A stretch of DNA of 64,000 nucleotides from Glossina fuscipes. Lineage: Eukaryota > Arthropoda > Insecta > Diptera > Glossinidae. The notes under the pieces are model-generated. The model did no database searches. It was given only the letters and a program-made list of their open reading frames with translations, and was not told where the DNA came from. Below, piece after piece: positions 48,420-58,859 of the stretch. The stretch lies in assembly GCF_014805625.2 (NCBI RefSeq), contig NW_023998436.1, forward strand, positions 1,700,565-1,764,564, in the 5' to 3' direction. The position numbers and the translations under genes were made by a program. Each line of letters begins with the position of its first letter. The first letter of the stretch is position 1.

Positions 48420-49240
48420 ACAAGTGAGAAAATTATATTCGATTATGACCGAATCTTTTATACCCATTACCGACTGAAAAATAGGAAAAGATTGACAATT
48501 TTCACTCTCTCTAATATTGGGAGGGCGCGGCCGATTCTTTCTATTTATAGAAAAATAGTCAAATTCTGTACGGCGTATTTGTTGTGTTGCCAAAAACACG
48601 ACTGTTGGCAGTTTTTGTTGTCTAGGCATATGAAGGTCTTGTGGACGCGTTCTTTGACCGGTTTGGAACATTTTCAAATTTTTTTGCAAATTTGGAAGGG
48701 ATACTTTCATTTATACGGAAGGGCGAATGTTTGCCACAAACACTACAAGGTTGGACGGAGGGACATATGGGCAAGTGTGGACAAGCGAGCAGGCGGACAT
48801 GCTCCGATGCATGTCCGAATTTGACACTGGGCAAGAGTTTATATACTTTTGCAAAATAAAATGAAATTTTGATACACTATAATCTGGGGTAGGCGTGGAT
48901 GAATATGCATTCAAATTTTTGTAGATTTATCTGCTGTTGTTTAAGAGTAATGAACAAAAAAATTATTTTCCATTCCTTTTGAATGGAACTGTTCTCACTT
49001 TCCATTGTAATGTAGGCGGGCCCTTCCAACAATTTGATCCATTGCAAGAACTTGTAATGTTTTTATCAAAATTGAATAAATTTTCGCGGCCAAAAGAATG
49101 TTTACGACAGACGTTACACAAACAGACAAACGGATATGTTTAAATGTATAGACTTTGTAAGATCTCTGAAGCTTCTTTCTGGGTGTTGCAAATGTTTTCA
49201 CAAAATGAATATACCTTTCATCCTACGATAATGGGTTTAT
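48420..49240 (-). mobile_element. mini-me/DINE-1-like repeat, subfamily B, both ends visible
   Basis: It starts ACAAGTGAGAAAATTATATTCGATTATGACCGAATC and TTTTATACCCATTACCG, and ends CCTACGATAATGGGTTTATAAAA, so the termini are inverted (ATACCCATTA / TAATGGGT). The interior has TATTGGGAGGGCGCGG, the GGACGGAGGGAC tract, CTATAATCTGGGGTAGGCG and ACAGACAAACGGATATG. Confidence 0.75.
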
Positions 49241-49249
49241 AAAAACGCA

Positions 49250-49670
49250 AGTTTACCGCCACTTTCATCAGATAACGATCTAACATCTCATACATTTTCG
49301 CTAGAAATACAATTTGACATCTCTCATTGGTAGATATTTTTATGTTAATCAAAAAAGTCTGGCAGCGAAATAGAACTATTTTTCAATTATTTCGGCAAAA
49401 TCTTTCTTGTTAATGTGTTTATAAACATCATTTTTTATTTATTTCTTTTTTTTTTATGAACACTTCTCTTACCTTTAGTTTCAAGGCACTTTCCGACATC
49501 TCTGGCGTTGCTACTAACACTAATATTCGATTCAATTGCTTTTTTAAAATTAAATCGAAAATAATCAAATGTCGTCTATATTTAATTAAAAATAACAAAT
49601 TTGTTTCATATTTAACAAATTTTCATAGAGAAGCACTTTCTTTCTCGTGATTATATATTCTATAAATACA
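49250..49670. other. stretch without recognised features
   Basis: AT-rich DNA before the Tc1-like remnant; nothing was recognised. Confidence 0.35.
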
Positions 49671-49676
49671 TATATA

Positions 49677-50340
49677 CACTGCCGTGCAAAAGTATGGAAG
49701 CACAACTGTTTTTAAACAAAATGAAATTAGCAATAAAATTAGTTTTACAACTTTTTACGGTTATTTACACAAAAATAAAAGGGTATTATTCCGCATTCAT
49801 CAACCGAACACTACGCCCTTACGCTAAAAAACAAGAAACTGGGAAAAATGGAGATAGGAAAAGATCTGGCACAATAAAACAACAGGATAGCGTCATTAGA
49901 GTTCTGTCGAAATGAAATCGATGCTTAAGTGCACCATAACACGACGTCCACAATGTCTGCAGGTAGAAAGATGTGTCGTTGCAAAAAGGTCGGAAGTCAC
50001 AAGAAATATGCTTATAAAAAGTGAACAATAGACCAAAGGGAGAATATCCTGGTTGACAACAGAAGAAAAAACTGAACTAAAGAAGACTGTTTGAAAAGTT
50101 TTCTGCACTCCCTTATACCCACTGAAGACAATCCCATTGATTTTGGAATCATCCTTCAACCAGATAATGATCCTAAATAATCCTCTCGACTATGTTAGAA
50201 TTTTTTGAACAAGAGAAACGATGAAAGAAATTTTAAAAATCACTTAATCTTTCTCCCATCGAACTTGTGAAGGGTGGAAAATCGATCTCCTATGCGCTCG
50301 AAAAAATTTGTGGCAACTATTAGAACTGTAGAAAGGAATA
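49677..50340 (+). pseudogene. Tc1-like transposon remnant with left terminal repeat
   Basis: After a TA dinucleotide the sequence CACTGCCGTGCAAAAGTATGG is a typical Tc1-family terminal repeat start. Degenerate coding follows: the ILQPDNDPK catalytic segment near 50157-50177, then a tail resembling the C-terminal LWQTIQ-type segment near 50308-50340. There are many stops, and no right terminal repeat was found. The 290-bp part 49961-50250 is nearly identical to 43504-43793. Confidence 0.65.
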
Positions 50341-50399
50341 AATTCGTAAGAAAATTATTTTAAGAAATTCATTAATAGAATCTTTAAAATATGCGAGAA

Positions 50400-51215
50400 A
50401 GTGGACGTGGTTCCCATCAGCGAATTATATTCATTTTGTCAAATCGTTGACAATGCCCAGAAGCAAACTTCACCTCGATTTAAGAATGTCCGTCCATCCG
50501 TCTGTGCAATAGCTGTTGCAACCATTCTCTTGGTCGCAAAAATGAAGGTATCAGCTCTAAATAAATTTGGCATGGAAAGTTCTTAGAGTCAGTTTAATTT
50601 GAAAATCGGCCAAATTGGCCGAAGGACATCCTACAGTACTAGGTAAAGTGTGGCCACCTCTGTTTTTCCAAAGGAAGAAAAAATTAGTTTCTTGCTCATT
50701 ACTCATAAACTACACCTCTACAAGAGTGGAAAATTCTGTCTCGCCTGCTCCATTTTGTAGTGAGTCATAATTTCATTTCTCTTTTAAAGCCTTTATATAA
50801 CGAGCAACAACAAGCTTGAAGTGTGTAAATTCTTGGTCGGTTTCAAATTTGGAATGCATCCCTAAGCATGTCCCTCAGTTGATCTGTCCGTCTGTGCAAC
50901 CGTCTAATATTGCGAAAGCCTACAAACTTGACAAAGAATTTGAAAATGACTCAAAAAATTTCCAAAGAACATGCCTACAATGCCCGCACGTCAACCACAC
51001 AATCACACCTTTGCTTTCCGTCTTTTTTGCTTATTACACATAAAGTACAACCGTTACGTGTAAATTCCCACTTTTATTTTCAAAAGACAAAAAAATCAGT
51101 CGAGGCCGCCGAATATTATAAAATATGAGACAATGTACTTCTTTCCCTTTTGCTTTTGAGGATGATAGGTATAAAAAATTCGGTCACGGCCGAACATAAT
51201 TTTTATACTTGTTAT
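50400..51215 (+). mobile_element. mini-me/DINE-1-like repeat, subfamily B
   Basis: TTCATTTTGTCAAATCGTTGACAATGCCCAGAAG, GTCCGTCCATCCGTCTGTG, GATCTGTCCGTCTGTGC and the tail GATGATAGGTATAAAA, ATTCGGTCACGGCCGAAC and ATAATTTTTATACTTGTT follow the family order, ending in the palindrome plus conserved tail. Confidence 0.75.
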
Positions 51216-51219
51216 GTTC

Positions 51220-52085
51220 AAGTTAGCTTTTATTTAATTTTAAATTTCATATCAATGTCGAGATGGCTTCTTTCCATTCTATTTGATTTCACGTTGCTGC
51301 TTCCAAACTTTTGGACGGTAGTGTATATAAAAATATTTTCTTTGTTATATATTCATATTCACATTCGATTCGAAAACAAATACCTGGCTAATGTAAGCGT
51401 ACAGGTTGATTGAGATCTTTTATATATATTTTGATAGCTCGCTAGACATTGTTCCTCATTGCAATTATCTAACGGTTACGAATCACATCATAGGGGCCAC
51501 AATAACATCTTCAGTCGAAAGAGGTAAGTAAGTAAGCACCCGGTGACCAGGTTCATTGCATATCACAGATACGAGCGTATGCGACAATGACTGAATTTAT
51601 AGATTTATAATCATCTTACGCTAATCATAATCGCATCCCAATTCCAATCCTAATTTTTGTGAAAAGAAATCACGAAATTATTATACTTCTCTAAGCTATT
51701 ATGCGGCCGATAGGTAAAAAAAAATTATGTAATTTTTTGAAAGGTTTTGCATGTAATGCAAATGAGTTAATTGCATTTAATGAATGTCAAGTGTATTGAT
51801 ATCTACACTATAGTACGTAATAATGTCAATTCGAAGATGAACAATTTATATCAATTGCTGGATAAGATAATTGAAGATAAAATGAATGTATCAATTGCAA
51901 AAGTTACATAAATTAATTTTTTTTTGCTTTTTTTTTGATTTTGTTTTGTTTCGCTTTGTTTTCACTTTTTAAGGTAGTAAGTAGAGAAAAGCATTTAGAG
52001 AGGGAATGTAATATCATTAGCACAGCTCAGTAAATCGTTTATTTTGATTGCATTTTGCGAACATGTTTATCCTAAATTTTATTTA
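51220..52085. other. stretch without recognised features
   Basis: AT-rich with T-rich runs near 51919-51936. Nothing was recognised. Confidence 0.35.
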
Positions 52086-52089
52086 AAAA

Positions 52090-52425
52090 AATCATTTTAA
52101 TCGACTCTACTACTAAAACGGACTGTACGCATCATTGATTTTGGGCCTACCATAAAAAGCCGTACACCATTTCGCTTACAGTTATTCATATAAATATTTT
52201 TCAAAATGCGGCAGAAAATGGTCCGATCCGACCTATCTTCAACAGAATCTTTCCTTGGGCCAAAAAACGTCGATATACCAAATCTCGTCAAAAAAACTTA
52301 AATATTGACACCTTTATGTTGAACACAAAATACAAGACCCACGGATGCACAGATAAGCAAATTTATTATTAAAAAGTGGATCTATTTCAAGTCCTTCTGG
52401 GTGCTGTTTACATCGTTACAAAGAT
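52090..52425 (-). mobile_element. subfamily A repeat, reverse copy
   Basis: CGTACACCATTTCGCTTACAG, GGCAGAAAATGGTCCGATCCG, CTTGGGCCAAAAAACGTCGATATACC and TTCAAGTCCTTCTGGGTGCTG are in reverse A order. The GTCY tract is nearly lost. Confidence 0.6.
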
Positions 52426-52779
52426 AGTATGTGGCGGATAATGGCGGGGATTATATTTTGATGGGTCGCTCAGTGCGCTGAGCAGGCGTTCCGAGAGATA
52501 TCTCATTTCTTTTCCCGCATGTCAAAATAAGTGCATTAGGGACTCTTACTTTTGAGCCTTATATCGGCACATTTTCGATCACCAGCAACCAATCAACCAC
52601 CAATTAATAACATTCGCCAAATAAACTTACATTTGAAAATAGCTGTGAAGCAATCAACGATAAAAACTTAAGGTCTATTTGCATTGCTTTTAGTGTTTAT
52701 TTGCGTTGCCTTTAGTGTTTATTTGCAAGCTCCACCAATCAGCCCAATGGGCAGACATTTGTCATCCATGTTACCTATT

Positions 52780-53165
52780 GTTCGTCTTACATGTTTTCGG
52801 AAACAAAGTAAAATTGAGAGTCTATGAACCGCACATAAGAAACGCCTAAAGTACGCTTATACTTCGAGAGTAAGTCAAAAGCGTCAGTCAACCGCACATA
52901 AGAGAAGACTAAGTAAGAGGGTGAAGCAATCCCATATAAGAGACAGGTAAGACACAATTATCACCCGCGTTTACACCTTACACGAAACTAGATTCAAATC
53001 GAGTCAGCCAATCACATAAAAGGCGCTAAAAACGCAGTTATTCCTCGTTTTACGCGTTATTCTTTTTATACGTTTTCAAAAACAAATTAAAAGAGTTAGC
53101 CGATCAGACGTAAGAGCCGCCATAGGTACACTTATCCGCCTCTTTACGCGTTATTTATTTTATAA
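52780..53165. repeat. degenerate tandem repeat around ACATAAGAG motifs
   Basis: A CCRCACATAAGAG-like motif recurs near 52831, 52894, 52931, 53013 and 53107. It is often followed by GCCTAAR-TACGCTTAT and by a TTTACGCGTTATT-TTTTATA-GTTTTC stretch (about 53039-53074 and 53142-53173). Not recognised as a known family. Confidence 0.45.
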
Positions 53166-53209
53166 GTTTTCCGTAAAAACATATGAAAATTAAATTCCCA
53201 AAGAGAAAA

Positions 53210-53900
53210 CTAGCATCAAAGAAACAAGTCTGTCTGTCTGTATGTCTTGTACGGTTCTTTTCAGCTTACAGGTCGCAATTTCTAAGATATTTTGACGAAA
53301 TTTGTTATACTGTTGTGTTCCGGATGAACGCTATTGAAAAACGTCCGGATTTAACCATTTTCTCAATTTCCATATTAATGATCCACTGCCCACTATAAAC
53401 TTTTTAGTAGTTTTTGTGGTATAAATTTTTTTTATATATTAATAAATGCCCTGAAGCTTCTAAAATATGGGAAAAAAATTTTATTTAATATAAAAAATCT
53501 TCACCCAGAAGCTCTGTTTTAGAAAACTACGGGTGTGTTAATCCTACACCACTGGTATTAAGTTTGATTGGACGGTCATAATACTCAGAAGTGTTTGAGA
53601 TAGATCCATCTTTTGTTATATCGATCGTTTCAGGGCCACAGAGAGAGAATTTGATCGTCCGTCTGTGTGTCTTATCCTTTTCGTCTTTAACTCGCTGGTC
53701 GCAATTTTTGACATATTTTGATGAAAATTGGCTGTCGTGTTTTAGCCCAAGGACGAACGCTATTAAAAGTGATTCGGTTTGGACCATTTTATCGACCACT
53801 TCCCATATAAAGATTTGCTTTGAAAAGCCGTTGTATGAATATGAATAAATGCAAGATAGTGTGTAGGGTATTTAATGATGGGCCGTGGCCCACTATAGTC
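53210..53900 (+). mobile_element. two subfamily A repeat fragments
   Basis: The first (53210-53400) has GTCTGTCTGTCTGTATGTC and TACAGGTCGCAATTTCTAAG. The second (53540-53900) has ACACCACTGGTATTAAGTTTG, ATATCGATCGTTTCAGG, GGACGAACGCTATTAAAAGTG and the tail GTGTAGGGTATTTAATGATGGGCCG. Confidence 0.65.
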
Positions 53901-54189
53901 TTTTTATTTGTTTGCTTTGTTCGCATAATAATTTCCTCCAATATTAGTATCCTATTACACTCTTGTGGCAAACCGCCAGAAAAGCTTTTTTAATTGTTTT
54001 AGTGACTTCGCCTTTGAAATATTACGAAAATAAATAGATAGATAGTCGAAGTTGATCTTTTTTTTCGTTTCCTTTTTTTTTGATTTTGGAAATGTTGTAA
54101 GATCTCAGGACCTGTAAAACGAGTATACTTAAATATTGTATGCTTGAGGCATATTATTAACTGGTCCAACTCTAAATTTTTTTATTTTT

Positions 54190-54345
54190 TTTTTATTTTT
54201 AGTACGAGCAACCGTTTAGGGGATATGTCACTATTCGTATACAACCCAGTCAGAAGGGAGAGAGGAAAGAGAAAGTAATAGGGAGGTGATGAAATTTACC
54301 ACACCTCCATTCTAACGACAATGTTGACAGAAATTTCCATGCCAG
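54190..54345 (-). mobile_element. SINE tail and body fragment
   Basis: The stretch with TAGGGGATATGTCACTATTCGTA, AGAGAGGAAAGAGAAAG and GGGAGGTGATGAAATTTACCACACC aligns with 63424-63535 (CAGGGGATGTCCCCTATTCGTG; AAGAAAGAGAAAG; GAGGAGGTGTTGACCACAACC). The tRNA-like head is missing. Confidence 0.5.
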
Positions 54346-54964
54346 TGTTTGCAAGAGGGTTGCTATCAAGATTCCTTCCAATTTTTGGAATACGTTTTTG
54401 TAGATCGCCTAAGTGCAGTGCTTCGGCATTAACAAACCATTGCGCTAAGGGAATTCACAGTTCGATAAAGAGCTTAAGATGATCATGTTAGGTTACCGGA
54501 ATAGGGATGATGCATAAAGAATGAAAGCTGAACGTCACTGATTCAAAGCTATACAACAACAATATCTGACTCTCGATCTATTCGCTATATGCCCAAATGT
54601 TTTTTTCCGAATCATACTTGAAAGTTGAGAAAAATATGCAAAAAAATTTTAAACAAATTTCTCTTTTTTTTTTTTTTTTTGGATCAGAAAAATTCGCTAT
54701 TTTTGATCAATTTTTTTCTATTATTTTATCCATAAATATAAAAACTTTCACTTTACGTAATTAAATATCTGCGCATAAATTAAAAACAAAAAGTAAAGTT
54801 TTTTTTTTTTTTTTAAATAAATTCAAAAGTTTTATGTTAAATATTTGTCAAACAACTGAAAATTGAAGAGAAACAATAGGCGTCGTATGTGTCGTGCCGT
54901 GTTTTCATTCATTCATTGCTATGCTATTGTCATCAATTTATTTGCAATAGTTTGTTGCTTTGTA

Positions 54965-56330
54965 TTATGGTATATGAAATGTAGGTCGCGGTCTGCTCAT
55001 ATACTTAAAAATAAATCTAATTGGAAAACGTAAGTGCGTGCGAGGTGTGTACAAAAGAAAAAAAGGTGATTTCTTATTTTTCGGGAAAAATATATTTGGT
55101 TGGTATATATATATATATATATCTATTTTGCCCCCTTGAAAATGGTCTCCTCTCTCAGACATAAGACACTTGTGCCCGAGCATTGTCCAATTCTCGAAGC
55201 TCTGCTGATATGCCCATTTTGTTTTTGGGCCTTCAGCGGTTTTTATCTCCTGAATCGTAGTAAAACTGCATTCTTTCATGGGCCTTTTCAGTTAAGGGAG
55301 CAGGAAAGCCTCAGGAGGCAAAGTTCGAAGAATGCGGCGGCTATGACATGAATACAGTGTGGTTTTCGGCCAAATAAGGATGAGTATAGGCCGGGAGCCT
55401 TCAAACTTGCTTGAAGGCCATCGACCGCAGACAGCGAAAACCCCAGCTTCTCGTGGGTGGCTGATAGTGTTCAGAAACATATTGGACTATGTTGCGCTTG
55501 TATACAGGTACATTCAGCGCAAGTGCTCTACGAAGATAAAAATTGAATCGTTCAACAGGACTATCAATCGTCCTGGAGTTATCTGAGTACACCAGAACAT
55601 ACTACCGTGAATCTTCGTTTTTTAAACGTACTGCCCGTTTTTGGAACAACCTACTCGACAGTGCTCTTTCCTGCCCTACCTGATGATGAAGACGAACGTT
55701 CACAAACGTTTCTCCTCTTCTTCACCCCACTCTTCCTAACTCTGACCGTGCCCGCAAATATAGGGGATAGGCTGGTCGTAGAAAAAGAAAGCAGCCAGTG
55801 ACATGTGATCTGGCGCTTAATCGTGGCAGATTCTTCCACAATTTCGGTCGCTTCACCCGATCGAAGCATATCTTCTCGCAACAATTCATGATGCGCCGAG
55901 CCATTGTAATCGAAGAAAACAATAAATAAATCCTTCACGTTTTACCGAGCTCGGCGTGGTTATGTCGCTCTTGGTTCTTCTGATCGTGATCGGGATAATT
56001 GAGCTTTTGCTTCTATATCATAACCGTACATATCCATGATTCGTTGTCAATGGAGACCTGTTTGAGCAAATCTGTATCGTCGTTGACGTTACTCATGCGA
56101 TAGTTCTTTTATCAAAATTTGGCAAACTCGAAACAAACTCCGTTGCCATTCCTCTCGTACCCAAAATATCAGAAAAAATTGCATGGTATGAGCCAACCAT
56201 TGCGCCGACATCCTCTGCGATTCCTCTAATAGCGGTTCGACGATTCTTCTCGCCCAATTTTCTTCACTGCTCCACGGCGGGCATTGTCGACCTTTCTTGA
56301 AGAACTCGTATCACTTATAAGCATTTTTTT
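54965..56330 (-). pseudogene. mariner-type transposase remnant, split by a retrotransposon fragment
   Basis: Minus-strand segments occur in the right order: NRRTAIRGIAEDVGAMVGS and YHAIFSDILGTR (DNA-binding half, about 56290-56150), LFIVFFDYNGSAHHELL (catalytic, 55938-55888), KRPKLWKN and CHD-stop-APDHMSLAAF (for HHDNAPAHTSLL), then after a gap PPHSSNFAS (for PPYSPDLAP), LKRPMKECSFTTIQEIKTA, and the C-terminus QQSFENWTMLGHKCLMSER and GDHFQGGKID. Frameshifts, stops and loss of the third catalytic Asp (SPD to SSN) show it is dead. The expected spacing is exceeded by about 350-400 bp between APDHMS and PPHSS, where a plus-strand non-LTR fragment sits. Confidence 0.8.
55345..55750 (+). pseudogene. 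non-LTR retrotransposon ORF2 C-terminal fragment inside a mariner remnant
   Basis: Plus-strand frames give DYVALVYRYIQRKCSTKIK (like the VASLSLFYRYFHGKCSDEL segment that follows the reverse transcriptase of Jockey/I-type elements) and SSFFKRTARFWNNLLDSAL (like SFFFRTARLWNSLPASVF). They lie in different frames 100 bp apart, as expected of a decayed copy. The segment separates two collinear parts of the minus-strand mariner, so it inserted after it. Confidence 0.6.
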
Positions 56331-57810
56331 TTTTGTCAAAGTAGAATCGCTAAATGTCTCAGTCAACATTTTAAGCGGGTTGAAGCAACTTAATATTATT
56401 TTTCACATAAAATTTAACACAGATTCTTTCGAGAGCTAATTCGCCAAAAAGACTAGATATATGTCAAAGACAAACTACACCAGAAAAAGTGCAAAACGAC
56501 GGATAACAATTCCCCAACATTTGTGGTGGGGGTCGGGGGAGTCAATTATACGTAGCCCAAGGAATTTGAAGTCACCTGCCTTTTTTTTTTTTAAACACAC
56601 CTCGTATTTGCAGGTGCTTTGCTGAGCACAAATGCGGTTCACTTATTACCTTTTTTCTAATATATTTGGCAATTTTTGAGAATTTTATGGTTTTCGCGCT
56701 CATCTTTTTTCCTTCTGTTGTAGATTCTTCGGATTTCATTTAATATAACAAAAAAAATATGTTTTTTGTTTCTTGTTTTTTTTTTTTAACTGAATGTAAA
56801 CTAGTTGAACGAGTGTTTGTATATATATTTTATTTTTTTTAAATGATTTTTTATTTTATTGTACTTTCAGAAATATTTGTAAAAATTTTTTTAATATTTA
56901 TTAATTGAATATGAATTATGCAAAAGTACACAAGTTGGTTAAAGTTTCGCTTTGTCACAAGATTTCGTCTTCTTTTACGTTTTTCTTCTTTTTTTTTTTT
57001 TTTTTCTTTTTTTAAATTAATTTCCGATTGGTTTTCTTTTTTAATTTTCTTTTTTTTTTTTCTTGCAATTTTTGGTCAACAGAGTTTCACAATCCACGAC
57101 AAACGCCTAAGAAGCACAAATTGTGACTGTGGGAATTCGCATAAAATGTTGTCTAAAAGCAAAACTTGGCTTGGGGCTTGACTCGAGTTTAAAACGTTTA
57201 CACAAACGTATGTAGAAAAACATACGTACATACAAACATACACACATACACACACGCAAAACCACAAGCACAAGATACGAATGATGTGTTGTGATAGCAA
57301 TACGTTGACTGACGCTTATGATGGGGAGAAGGAAATAAAAATAAAATAAAATAACAAAAGTGGTGTTGTATCGCTCGCTCGGTCGGTTTACTTATTTCGC
57401 TTCATATGCCACACACATCTCGTCAATCATACGATGAAGAAAACAGAATACGCGGTTTGAACACCTTTTTTTTTCGCTATGGTTATTATTATTATTATTA
57501 AATGCTTTAGGCACTGCTCATAGTCAACATAATGTGAAAAACATTTATTGTCACATAAGATTTGTAATGTAAATGTAATTTTGAAGAAAGAATTCATATA
57601 CGGGGCTTGTCTGTGCGCGTAATCTTGCGATCACCATACATATATGGGATGCTTTAAGTGTTTTCTGAAAGATGTCCAAAAGATCAAATGACTAGTCCCA
57701 GCCAAGGGACATCGCTATCCACTACTTCTATCTACACTCAGCCCTAACTTGTCCATCACGATGGTGATTCCAAACCCAGATGAAGATCTTCGCTTTTACC
57801 CGTAGCTTAT
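56330..57810. other. AT-rich stretch without recognised features
   Basis: T runs near 56580-56591 and 56991-57060, ACATAC repeats at 57217-57256 and TTATTATTATT near 57485-57500. Nothing coding was recognised. Confidence 0.4.
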
Positions 57811-57814
57811 CGTA

Positions 57815-58855
57815 ATTATACCCTACACCACTTTTTTGGTGTATCAAGTGTGTGCGGACGTATGTAAACACCCAGAAAGGCTTAAAATAGAGCCACCTTT
57901 TATTATATCAATCGGTTCAAAATCATTTTACGAGTTGATGTAAACTTTTGTCTGTCCGTCTGTTGTCTGCTCATGGATTTTGTTTCAACTTAAATGTTAC
58001 AATTTTTAAGATAATTTAATGAAAGTCGGTACACTGGCGAGCTTAAATCCAAAGACGAATGCTATCGAAAATGGTTCAGGTCGGTTCTGTTTTTCGACCA
58101 CTTTCCATATAACGCCGCATTTTGAAAAGCCTTTATGGGATTAATTGTGGGTGTCGTAAGGTATTTAATGGTAAATCGTGACCTATCATAGGGGTTTTGC
58201 TTGTTTTAGTTTTGAAGATACCGATAGCCTATTTCCGGTTATTTGTAGGTAGAACAAATAAACTCGTTTTGGAATAGTTCTTCGGCATTGTAAACTGTTT
58301 CGAAAAATTTGGTCCAGCTGAGGCAATTTTTTGAACGCCCGCTCACATAACCTTTTTTATGAAAAGCGAATCCTTATATGGTACGTAGGTCTAAATTTGA
58401 ATATTTCATTTCATAAAGTAAGTGGATACCACCGTATATAAGGACTCACCAGTTAGGTAAATCCTTGTATGCCAAAAAGGCCTAATTGTTGATTTTTTAT
58501 CATGAAAATTTGTCCATGATAATAATTTGACATAAATATTAAGTATATTAAATTTGAAGCACATGGGCCTTGGATCTTATTTTTCTCTCATGAATGGTAA
58601 AAGGGTTTAAAAATTAGCCCCCAGTAGTGATTGAGCAAAGAAATTAACGGCATTGGATCCGAATTTTAATTTACATAGATCTATTTTTGATATCCTAACA
58701 TATGAAGGGGCTGTCATGAAAGGCAGGCCTTTTTATGGAGAGAAAGTCAAATTTTTCGTACTATTATCAAAAGGAGTGAGCAACTAAATTAGGCAAAGTG
58801 GTGTAGAGCATCTAATTGTCTGTGTTGCCCGACTATGTTCTTACTTGTTGTATAT
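57815..58855 (+). mobile_element. mini-me/DINE-1-like repeat, subfamily A, longest copy
   Basis: The head ATACCCTACACCACTTTTTTGG pairs with later GTGTCGTAAGGTATTTAATGG. It has the CAATCGGTTCAAAATC block, GTCTGTCCGTCTGTTG and GACGAATGCTATCGAAAATGG. Beyond the first tail it continues with a further 600 bp of family sequence (AAAAAGGCCTAATTG; TGAAAATTTGTCC) and ends TGTTGCCCGACTATGTTCTTACTTG. Two tails suggest a composite copy. Confidence 0.65.
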
Positions 58856-58859
58856 GATG

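Noticed and set aside
48273..48710. Minus open frame of 145 codons.
   Set aside because: It lies inside a B repeat with near-identical relatives elsewhere, and its residues follow the RGAC/GTCY tracts. No coding signature.
54965..55279. Minus open frame of 104 codons as a host gene.
   Set aside because: It reads the C-terminal part of the mariner remnant followed by a TA microsatellite (YIYIYIY).
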